Assembly (NCBI RefSeq): GCF_030867145.1
Contig: NC_134434.1
Span: forward strand, 6,262,001 to 6,326,000
Source: Opisthocomus hoazin
Lineage: Eukaryota; Chordata; Aves; Opisthocomiformes; Opisthocomidae
Direction: 5' to 3'
DNA length: 64,000 bases
Both the position numbers and the translations under genes were made by a program. Below, piece by piece: positions 46,642 through 56,700 of the stretch (position 1 is the stretch's first letter; every line of letters begins with the position of its first letter). The notes under the pieces were generated by a model. The model did no database searches and had not been told where the DNA came from. It saw only the letters and a program-made list of their open reading frames with translations.

Positions 46642-49424
46642 AGACCTTATTATCTTACGGCTCAAAGACCTTATTATTACTTAGGTTACTAAGTTGAAAG
46701 TAGTTTTTATTTATTGGCCTTCGCCACTTTTACGAGCTTCATGTGCTTCTCGGGTCATTTCATCCCCTCTGAATTCCCCAGCTATCAGGGCCACAAAGAG
46801 AGACTTCAGCCACTCTCCCACCCTGCGCGCAGCAGGGCAGCACAGTTGGTTTAACTTCTGGTAACTGCAAGGTCCTCCTGGGCTCTTCATCCACCTACTC
46901 ACGATCCGAGGTGGAAAAATGTGCTGCCAAGTAACAGCTGCAAGAGAAAACGCTGGAGGAGAAGGAGACAGAGGAAATTCAGACAAAAGGTAGGATGGGG
47001 CTGAACTCTGAGGGACCGCGTTTGGCTTTCCGAGTGCTTGCAGCCCGCAATTCCCTTTAAAGCAGGGAACAAAGGAATGCAGGATATCGCTCGGCACCAT
47101 GCCGGACGGTGACGAGCAGATGGTCTCTGCTCCCGTAAGCGCCTCGTGCTCAGGCCGGCTCATTGTTTCTCACCTCCTCTCTCATCAAGCCATATTCTCC
47201 TCCTCAGCATCTGCACTCGCTGCTTGCCTTGGCTTTTCTTCAAGCTCCTTCCCCAGCCATCCCCTTGGTGGCATCCCTTTTTCCAGCTGGTCTCTCTTGC
47301 CTTGGAGAACTTCTTACAGTTCCTTCGTCTTCTGTAGCAAAGAGCCCTGCCTTGTGTGCCCGCCCCGCAGCAGGCAGAGCCCTTAGTGGGCTTATTCCTG
47401 CTATTTTTTATTTCCTACCAGCACGGCGGTGCAAGCGCGCTGTATCCCACGAGTATCAGGGAAATGGCTGGCATTCGCCTGTCCACACGCAATCAGCTCA
47501 GCTCCTCTGTGGGTGCTGACCACGACCTCAGCTGAAAAATGATGGGAAATTTCATGGGATACCGTCCAAGGGGTAGGATCACGCTTGAAAATATCACTGT
47601 CTTGCCTGTGGTCTCTAAAAGCCATCGCTACCCTCTCTCACAGGACAGACCAAGCCAAACCCTCGCTACGCTTGCCCCACAATACCCTTCCTCCTCCTCC
47701 ACAGCTCCCATTCCCATGCAGGGAGGCGGTGGCTGGAAGCCGCAGAATCCAACAAAAACGCAACCCGCAACCAAAGGAAATGGAAACAGCCCCTGGGTCC
47801 TTCTGCCGAGGTCCTGCTGGAGCCCGTCCCACCTCCTGCTCCGTGGAAGCTGGCTCACCAAGCTCCTCCGCTCTGCCTGATTTCTTCGTTTGCAAAGTGT
47901 GTTGTTTTTGGAAGCTCCCACTTCCCAGGCACGGTGACTTCTGTCCGTCCCCGCGCAGGGTTGTCATCCAAAACACACAGCAGCTCCAGAGCAGTGGCTA
48001 CGGCACCTTCACACCGCGTGACATGCTGGGAAAACCGCGATTTGAGCTCAAAAACCTCGTCTTCACGTTCAAAGGTGTACAAGGAGGCATCAGAGGTGTT
48101 CTGGACACCAGTTTTCCTTCTGTATCGCACCCTCTCTGATTATAACAGTTGTGAACTACGCATCACCAGCATCTGGGCTTTCCAAACAACTCTTAGCGAA
48201 GGGATACGGACCAGGGCATAACGCGTCCCTCCCCACCGAGGCGTAAGAAGTTGAAATATGTAAAGAAACTCTGACGATGGTCTTGCAAGAGTGAAGCAGG
48301 GCAACTTCGAGAAGCCGCACCTCTTGAGCTCGCCGTTGTTTGCGGCCAGAGCTCTGGGATTAATTTTTGGCCCGTCGATTATCCACAAGCGATCGTTCGT
48401 GCAAACACTGAAAACCGAAGCCTCTAATTGTATTTTTACTGGACAAACCCGCCACATGACACGGCTCGCCTTCCAAGCACCCCGATCAAAGCAAACGCTG
48501 GAAACGAAGTCATGTCTAAAACAAATACATATTTCGGTGCAAATCTCCTGTTTACCAACGCGGAGAGGAGATTTTTCAGTCGTGCCCTGAAACCGCAGCG
48601 TGTTTGTCCTGTTTCTCTGCAGCGAATTAGTTTCTTAGCAATGAAGGAGCACGCTGGAAAGAGGAATAAACAAACCGTCACATGCATAAAATTTGAACGA
48701 TTAGATACAGAGAGTCGGTATTAGAGAAAATAGTCATGGCCAGACCCAGACGTAGAAATCAGATCTCTCCGCTCAGCCCCGAGCAGTAACCCCCTTCCCT
48801 CTGAGCTGCCTTCTCCCCAGGCGCTTGGCGGGATCGCTGCCTTTCACGGCCACGCACAACTCGATAATTTACATCCTAAAAAGTCACTGCGCGGGGATGC
48901 ACACGGCATGGCGCTGCTAATTGACACGAGACGGTGAAAGTAACGACCCCAGAGAATTTACTCACACGCGTTGGGAGACGCAGGCTCCCACCAGGCACCT
49001 CGCTGGCTCCTGCGCATCGCCCCGCCGCCTTCAGATACGTAACCAAGAAGAGATTTTCCTGTTCTGCTTCAGCGTCTGCTCTCGTGAACTACATTGCTAC
49101 ATGGCAAATCAAAGTGTTTTACTGTAAACGAAACCAGCAACTCGAGCAGTGTTTAAAAAAATTACTGAACAAGTCCTCAGCAGACAAGTGGCCTTTGTGC
49201 GCAGCTTGGAAGCGGCTGCTGACCGGAGGAGGAGATGGTTTGAACAGTGGAGACAGGGACCTGAGCCTGTTACTGGACAGCAGGAGGGTGAACCCTGCCT
49301 AGGGCAAAGGAGATGTGGTCAGGTCTGCAGAATTTAGACTGAAAAACAAAAGATCTGCCGAGGGGAAATTAAACACTGAGTTTAATGGCTGGGCACTGTG
49401 CTGAGGCAATGGTGAACAATAAAG
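46642..49424. other. Intergenic, no gene recognised
   Basis: About 2.8 kb, no CR1, tandem array or supported exon. Some ORFs exceed 100 codons but lack recognisable domains. Confidence 0.5.
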
Positions 49425-49865
49425 ATCACAGAATCACAGCATGGTCGGGATTGGAAGGGACCTCTGTGGGTCACCCAGCCCAACCCCCTGCCCAAGCAGG
49501 GTCACCCAGAGCAGGCTGCACAGCACCGTGTCCAGGCGGGGCTGGAATATCTCCAGAGAAGGAGACTCCACAGCCTCCCTGGGCAGCCTGGGCCAGGGCT
49601 CCGTCACCCTCAGAGGGAAGAAGTTCTTCCTCGGGTTCAGCTGGAACTTCCTCGGCTTCAGTTTGTGCCCATTGCCCCTTGTCCTGTCACTGGGCACCAC
49701 TGGAAAGAGTCTGGCCCCGGCCTCCTGACCCCCACCCTGCAGATATTTAGAGGCATTTCTAAGGTCCCCTCTCAGCCTTCTCTTCTCCAGGCTGAACAAG
49801 CCCAGCTCCCTCAGCCTCTCCTCGTAGGAGAGATGCTCCAGTCCCCTCCTCATCCTCGTAGCCCT
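49425..49865 (-). mobile_element. CR1 LINE, 5'-truncated copy
   Basis: About 441 bp from paired octamers to CATCCTCGTAGCCCT. The 5' break coincides with that of the 44017 copy. Its open ORF2 tail is fused by chance to a longer upstream frame reaching 50306. Confidence 0.96.
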
Positions 49866-50510
49866 AAGAAAATAAAAGTCTTTTGGTGCCGCTGGACTCA
49901 GATCTGGTGTCACCTGGTCAGGCACTGTGATGCACTGTCCGTGGAAGCCCACTTGGACCCCAGTGGGTCTCCCACCACCACCCCCACCTGGCCCCGGGTC
50001 AGGGCATCCTGCAGGGTCTGGGGGAGGCTGCCGCCCTCCCCCACCCCGGGGCAGCCCTCCGTCCCACTGCAGCCTTCCCAGACTGGCTTCACGCTCGGGC
50101 CGCTGCGCAGCACACGGCAGACGGACAAACCTCTGCAGGCCCCGGCTCAGCCCAAGCTCATTAAAAGCGCGGAGGAAATTTCCCTTGGCATCAGTAGGGT
50201 GCTGTACGGGGGGGCCCGAACTCTGCGGAAGGCAGCGCTGCAGCGGGATCCTGCATCCCTGCACGCCTTTGGGGAGGGGCAATAGTGGAAACGTCAAAAA
50301 AACCAACTAAAATTGGCGTTGTGCTGTTCGCTGGGTGCCAGCAGCGTGACGCAGGTTTTGCTGGGCTGTCCCAGCCTGTGCGTGTGATGGGGATGTCCCC
50401 GAGCACCCGATGGCACCTGGCAGCCAGCAAGGGACACGGCCAGCGCTCCGGGAAACCACGGACAGCAAGGACTCCATCCTCCACAGGGAAACACACCTTA
50501 ACATGCCTTC
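49866..50510. other. GC-rich intergenic block, no gene recognised
   Basis: Dense in G/C from about 49.95 to 50.28 kb, with several open frames on both strands. No domain recognised. A possible unclassified repeat. Confidence 0.4.
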
Positions 50511-50667
50511 TGGATGCCCCCTCCCTGGCAGTGTCCAAGGCCAGGTTGGATGGAGCTCTGAGCAACCTGGGCTGGTGGAAGATGTCCCTGCTCATGGCAG
50601 GGCGGTTGGAACCAGATGATCTTCAAGGTCCCTTCCAACCCAAACCTTTCTATGATTCCATGATTAA
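50511..50667 (+). mobile_element. CR1 LINE fragment, second subfamily
   Basis: TCCAAGGCCAGGTTGGATGG to CTATGATTCCATGATT, with the coding tail LSNLGWWKMSLLMAGRLEPD. Same subfamily type as 38418-38517, opposite orientation. Confidence 0.93.
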
Positions 50668-52409
50668 AACAACCGAGCTCTTGCTTTTACCCGATGGATG
50701 TTCTTCCAACAGCCATCCAAAAACTTCCTGAAAAACGAAAGGCGCGCCCCCCATTTTGCGTGCAAGTTAGACCAAGAAAAGTTCCTTAGAAAGATTAAAA
50801 GCAAATTAAAAGCCATTGTCTTGCTCACATCTTCATCGAGTCAGGGCCGGCTCACGACGGCAAACCTCAAAGGCTGCCCGCGCCGCTGCTAATTTAGCTT
50901 GTAGCTACTGAATTGTAACGCTGCCATTCGTAACGTGTTCGTTAAGGGTTTGTCAGCATTTCCATCGTAAACCTTTCATTTTGGGGATTTACTGCTTGGC
51001 TGTAAGGATTTGCTCTAGCTGCAAGTTTGGCAGGCAGGACCACGTACGGCAGCGCATTTCCCTCACCCCCAACAATCACTCCGACCATTAGAAAGTTACA
51101 CAAACAGATCCCTAATTGAGGGTTACAGCCTCCTCCAGACTTCGGCCCTTGCAGATAAAAATGGGAAAATCCTGAGCAACGCCAGCCTCCCGCCAGCTCA
51201 GCCGCGCGGCAGCGGAGCAGCGCGAGGGCGCGGGGTAAAAACCAGCTACAATACACATTTTTCAGCCCGAGGAAGGACACTGGAAGCCACAGCGCTGCTT
51301 ACAATCCCTGATGTGCTCTCCACGCAACATTTACACTGGATTTTATACCTTCTTCATCAATATTTCGCTGGGGATTAAACAAACATCCTTGGCATTAATT
51401 TAGCTGTAAATGTTTTAAAGCGCACATTTCTCAGCACTGATTTTTTTTCTCTATTCTTCCAGCATTCCTACAATGAAATATATATTTAATGCAAAGCACT
51501 GCTTTAGGAAGGCCTGTCTTCTCTTTTCCTTAGAGGCCTTTCCCAAAGCGGGTTCCTACGCGCAGCAGCGGGTCCCCACCCGCCACAGCCCAGCGCTCAG
51601 CTGCGTTTCTGACCCGGCCAGCGTCCCCATCTCCGGGGGACGTCACCGCATCGCTCCGCTGGCTCTTCCCATGGGAGAAACCTCTGTCAGCGCGCAGGGG
51701 TCTCGGGAAACACTCCCTTTTCAGACCTGGCATCAACTCGCTTCATCTGACCCACCTGCGAGGGGAAAGGAAAAGAAGGATTAAGAAATTATTGATGGTA
51801 CGTGAGGTGGCCAAGAGCCGTGGTTAAGCCAGGGCACTGCCGTGCCACGCAGAGTGTATAAAGCCCCCGGCATCGTATGAGGACGAAAGCCAGAGGTTCC
51901 TCTCCACAGGATCCTGAACATCCCAAACCAATGGAGACAAAATGGAGAGCATCTTTTTTCCTCTTCCTGCTGTATTTTTCCACCCTGATCTCACCCGTTT
52001 TCACTGTGGACGCTGCGATGGGCTTCCCCACGCCCAGCGCAGGGTGGCACCCCCGGCTCAGCCACCCCAGCTCGTGGAGCGGAACGATGCACGAAGACCT
52101 CGGTGGGCAACGCTTCCACGCTCCCGTGCTGCCCACCTTGCCACGTCCACCTCCAGCCGCTGTCCAAGGCCTGGAGCCTTCCCCTGCTCCCCACGGAGCA
52201 TCCTGTGTGGGGTAACCCCTTCCCCCCACACCCTGGGAACAGCGGGAGGACACGGCTGTGTGGCAGGTGGGCAGGGGCGCAGGGAGGACGTGGGGAGGGC
52301 TCTGCTCCCTCGCAGCCACTGCAATTCGTGGTGGTGGGGGAACCACCCCCAAAAAAAACCCCAACAGCCCCCAAGCTGCCACCGCCCCCACACCTCACCC
52401 TGAACTGCA
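50668..52409. other. Intergenic, no gene recognised
   Basis: About 1.7 kb without recognised repeats or exons. GC content rises from about 51.9 kb onward. Confidence 0.5.
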
Positions 52410-53197
52410 GAGAGGAACCTGATGAAATTCAACAAGGGAAAGTGCAGGGTCCTGCACCTGGGGAGGAACAACCCCATGCACCAGTACAGGCTGGGGCTGA
52501 CCTGCTGGAGAGCAGCTCTGCAGAGAGGGACTGGGAGTTCTGGGGGACGACAGGGTGACCATGAGCCAGCAGCGTGCCCTGGGTGCCAGGAAGGCCAACA
52601 GGATCTTGGGGTGCATCAAGAGGAGTGTGGCCAGCAGGTCGAGGGAGGTTCTCCTTCCCCTCTACACTGCCCTAGTGAGGCCCCATCTGCAGTGCTGTGT
52701 TTAGTTCTGGGCTCCCCAGTTCAAGAAAGATGAGGAGCTACTGGAGAGAGTCCAGCGCAGGGCTACGAGGATGAGGAGGGGACTGGAGCATCTCTGCTAC
52801 GAGGAGAGGCTGACGGAGCTGGGCTTGTTCAGCCTGAAGAAGAGAAGGCTGAGAGGGGACCTTAGAAATGCCTCTAAATATCTGCAGGGTGGGGGTCAGG
52901 AGGACGGGGCCAGACTCTTTCCAGTGGTGCCCAGCGACAGGACAAGGGGCAACGGGCACAAACTGAAGCCTGGGAAGTTCCAGCTGAACATGAGGAAGAA
53001 CTTCTTCCCTCTGAGGGTGACGGAGCCCTGGCCCAGGCTGCCCAGGGAGGCTGTGGAGTCTCCTTCTCTGGAGATATTCCAGCCCCGCCTGGACGCGGTG
53101 CTGTGCAGCCTGCTCTGGGTGACCCTGCTTGGGCAGGGGGTTGGGCTGGGTGACCCGCAAAGGTCCCTTCCATCCCCCACCATTCTGTGATTCTGTA
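52410..53197 (+). mobile_element. CR1 LINE, longest copy, abutting the MAP2K6 CpG island
   Basis: About 788 bp. It starts in ORF2 at a segment reading MKFNKGKCRVLHLGRNNPMH, has frame changes near 52.55 and 52.7 kb, then an open tail from 52771, and ends CCATTCTGTGATTCTGTAA. Its 3' end is 566 bp upstream of the MAP2K6 start codon. Confidence 0.96.
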
Positions 53198-53327
53198 AAC
53201 CCGCAGCCGCTTTGCGCGCTCTTTGCGCGCTACCTGCGCACCCCCCGCCCCTGCCGCGCTCTGGCCCCGCCCCCGCGGGCGCACCGCCCCACACCGCCCC
53301 CTGCAGGAAGAGGCGCTATCGTCGGGG

Positions 53328-53342
53328 ACTACAGCCCCCAGG
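53328..53342 (+). promoter_or_regulatory. ZNF143/SBS-like promoter motif
   Basis: ACTACAGCCCCCAGG resembles the ACTACAATTCCCAGC promoter element. It lies about 430 bp upstream of the MAP2K6 ATG. Confidence 0.5.
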
Positions 53343-53367
53343 AGGCCCCGCGGCGGCGGCCGACGCG

Positions 53368-53379
53368 GCGCCTGCGCAG
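53368..53379. promoter_or_regulatory. NRF1-like promoter motif
   Basis: GCGCCTGCGCAG fits the palindromic NRF1 consensus YGCGCAYGCGCR with small deviations. It lies 26 bp downstream of the ZNF143-like site. Confidence 0.5.
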
Positions 53380-53763
53380 TGCGGCCCCCAGCTCCCAAGT
53401 TTGGAGCGGCGAGCTGCCAGCCCTGGCCCATCATGTAGGTGCAGCGGAGCCTTCCCTGCCATTGCGAGCTGCGGGGGGGGGGGGGGGTGGGGGGTGCGAG
53501 GGGAGGGGAGGGGGGGGGGACGCGGAAACCCCCCCCCCGCTCTGCAAGCTGCCCTGCAAAGTGTGCAATTGCACGGCCCCCCCCCCCCCCCCCCATTCTC
53601 CCCTCGCTGCAAGGAGAGCTGCTGCAGCGGGTGAGGGGAAACTCTCCAGTTGCAGGAAGATTGGGCGCTTTTGCAGTTTGCATCTTTGTTGCAAAACTAG
53701 CTCCAGAGGAGAGGCCAGGCAAAGTCTTTTGTGCTCCCCTCCCCCGCCCAAGCACAGGGGAAA

Positions 53764-53779
53764 ATGTCTCAGTCGCGAG
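53764..53779 (+). CDS. MAP2K6: MAP2K6 coding exon 1 (partial gene; MSQSR plus one base)
   Basis: ATG TCT CAG TCG CGA G followed by the donor GTAAGG. MAP2K6 (MKK6), the dual-specificity kinase that activates p38 MAP kinases, begins MSQSKG in mammals, and its first coding exon is equally short and breaks in the same phase. The bird sequence differs only by Arg for Lys in what can be seen. Upstream is a CpG island, and ABCA5 is the expected divergent neighbour in vertebrates. The kinase domain lies beyond this window, so the identification rests on five codons, a splice site and synteny. The ATG context is AAAATGT, adequate at -3. Confidence 0.8.
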
Positions 53780-56700
53780 GTAAGGCTCCTGCTTCCGCTC
53801 GCTGCAAACGTGCGAGCAGCCGGGCGTGCATTTCTGAGGTGCATGCATGCATATTTTTTAAAAAATTAATTATTTTCTTCTTCTTATGATTTTTTTTATG
53901 CGGGATGCAATTGTCATTTGTATTTTTTGGGGGAAGTTTGGAGGCTCGGCGGCGGCGGCTCCCCGCTGCGTTTCCCGCTCTGGGAACGCGCCTTCTCCCC
54001 TCAGCCCCCACGCGCGCTCCCACGCGGGGCCGGGCGGCGGCGGGAGGGGAGCAACCGCGCTGCGGGGGGGCGGGGGGGGGGGTGTGGGGGGGGGGGAGCG
54101 GGGGGGGTGCCGAGCCCCGCGCGCCGCCCGCGCGGCCCGGGCCGCCGAGCGGGGCCGCATTCCTTGCTGTATACGCGCACGCGAAATGTGGCAGCGGGCG
54201 CGCGCGAGCCGCGGCGCGGTGCCAGCGCGGAGTGAAACGAAACTTCTGAAAAAGAAGCAGCCCGCGGAGGAGGCGGAAGGTGAAAGTGGAGCGGAGTTAG
54301 CAGGAATCAGACGTGTACCTGTGTTGCCATGGGGAAGCAGTGTTCTCGTGCCAGGGCTGAGATCATTTTCCAACCCCCCCCCCCCCCCTTTTTTTAATAT
54401 TTGGTAACTTTTGGGCAGGGACGGGGGGGCGGTTTGTGGCACCGGGTCGTTAAGAGCGTGCGGAGGGGCTGCTTTAATTGGCATTCCGGGGCGGGGGCTC
54501 GGCGCTTCGGCTGGGGCGGGTTTGGGCAGGGGACAACCGAGATTTTTTTTTTTTTTTTTACTTTATTTTATTTTATCTTATTTTACTTTAATTTAATTTT
54601 ATCTTTATCTTATTTTACTTTATTTTAATTTAATTTTATCTTTATTTTATCTTATTTTACTTTAGTTTTATTTTACTTTATTTTATTTTATCTTATTTTA
54701 CTTTATTTTACTTTACTTTCTTTTACTTTATTTTATTTTACTTTTATTTTATTTTTTTCTTTTTTTTTTTTTTTTTTTGCAGCACGGTGGGGAACGCTTG
54801 ATCTCTGCTTTTTTTAACTTGACGGCTCTTGCAGAGTGGCTCTGCCTTGTGTCCTGCAAGGCGGGGTGGGGGGGGGGTATGAGGGATGGGAGGAGGTGGA
54901 GAATTTAATATTGCAAAAATGCCGTGGGAATGCAGTAGTCCCTGCAAGAGCGGGCGGAGATGTTGAAGGCAGAGTTGCTCCGGCCATTCACTGTGAAAAT
55001 AGATGCCCATATGTCAGCAGCCGGCCACCCAGATGCAGCTCCCGGAGCTTCTTTTCAGTGTTGGGATTTGATATTGCAGCTCCGTCCTTGCATTTTGCAG
55101 CCCTCGAGGGTGTTGGGGAGTGGGGGGGGATGGGGGGGGTGAGAGACAGTGCATGGCCCAGTGGGAGAGCAGCTCCCAAACTGGGACTGGGGCTTGTTGT
55201 TGCTGTTATTGGTGGTGGTTTTTTGTTTAAAAATAAGACATCTGTGAAGTCAGTGGCCTTCCACTCTGAGCCTTGCCGGGAGGACATAGGAAGGAGGTGC
55301 TTTCACAGCTCTTGCCACACAGTTTTCCTTTGTAAGAAAAATGTAAAGTTGTTGTATAATTTATTCCTAATTTGGGTTTGCTGCAGTCATCTTTTCCAGC
55401 CAAGCAGAGAATTGTAAAAGTTTCCAATAGAAAGAGCCAAGGAAGTTTGATAATGCAAAATTGAACCAAAGGATACCCAGAGCACGCTGCCGCTGGCGGG
55501 AGGGTCCCTGTGAGACCCCCGGAGGGGCAGGGGCCTGGCAGGGGGGCAGCCGCTTCCCGGCAGTCCCCAGAAGGTCTCGGGGAGGGGGGACAGCCTGCCT
55601 GGTGACGGGCAGGGAGCTGTGGTGGTGGCCCTTGCAGCCCACCCTCCTGGTGCTGCTTACCCCCCATGCTCACCAGCACCGGCCTTGTCTGTCCTTCTCC
55701 GTACCGGGGAAAATGGGAAAGTGCCAGTAACCAACCCACAAAACACGAGCTCGATGCATGGCATCATTCTCGGACCCGTTCCCCGTCTGTCTCGCGCTCT
55801 GCAACACGAGTGTCTTCAGCCTGAATTCCTCACGCAGATAACTTTTCCAAGTTCAGCTGTTGAGGCTGGGGTTTTGCTTGGGAAGGGGTTTCGGTTCTGG
55901 GGTTCACAGCAGAGGTATCGTTCTTCAGGAGGAGTTAAGGGAGGCATAATCTGCATTTCGGGATCAGCTTTCATGTGTTGCACAGGAGGTTCCTCGTCAG
56001 CTTTCTAAAATACTGCCCAGAGCTTCAGCCAGCCGCTGAGCTGCAGAGCCCTGTCCCTGCTTTGAATCGTTTCCAAAGTTGTTCTGAGAATCTGCCAGAG
56101 ATTAATTTTTTTTTTTTTTTAATGCTGCCCGTTTGGGGACAGTAACTGGGAGGGTTCTCCTCTGATAAGATTTATCCCCTGCAAGGAATCTCACCTACTT
56201 ATGAGGGCAGAACCGCTCCTCGGACCCTTACCTGAGCCGCGCGCAGAAGCGGAGGTGATTTCCTCTGCACAACCATAGCACGGGCTGGGGGAGATCAAAG
56301 TGTCTCGGGAGTTGGGAAGCAGAAGTTTTGGCCTGGCCCTTTCCATAGCAGAAACCAGCAGATGCTGTCAGCGTCGCGCTTGCAGAACTCGGCCGCGTCA
56401 CCTGTGCCCCAACAGACCCCCAAAGACTCTGCGGTCAAGAAAATACAGATTGAGTCAGAAAGACACCCCTGGGCGCAAACTCCTGCATTTCACCCTGTGC
56501 TCATTTCTACCTCCATTCCCTCTTTTCAGTTCCAAAAGAGTATTTTTTTGGGTGGAACAATCTGTAGAAAATCAAGATTTCCTCAAGCAGAGCCGGTCTG
56601 CGCAGTCTGTTTCTCACATTTGGAGAGGACTCCGCTCCGGACAAGGGGGATTTGATGGTGGTGGTAGCTCAGAAGTTGTTGTGTCGTTGCCCAAACGTGG

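Larger units (their letters stand above)
53198..54540. promoter_or_regulatory. MAP2K6: CpG island, MAP2K6 promoter and first exon
   Basis: Very CpG-rich from the end of the CR1 copy to the T-rich repeat. Contains ACTACAGCCCCCAGG (53328-53342, ZNF143/SBS-like) and GCGCCTGCGCAG (53368-53379, NRF1-like) upstream of the coding start. G runs at 53473-53519 and 54062-54108 and C runs at 53577-53594 and 54374-54388 are prominent. Confidence 0.8.

Noticed and set aside
49434-50306. 290-codon minus-strand ORF
   Set aside because: Its second half is a CR1 tail and the first half has no recognisable domain. A chance fusion is more likely than a gene.
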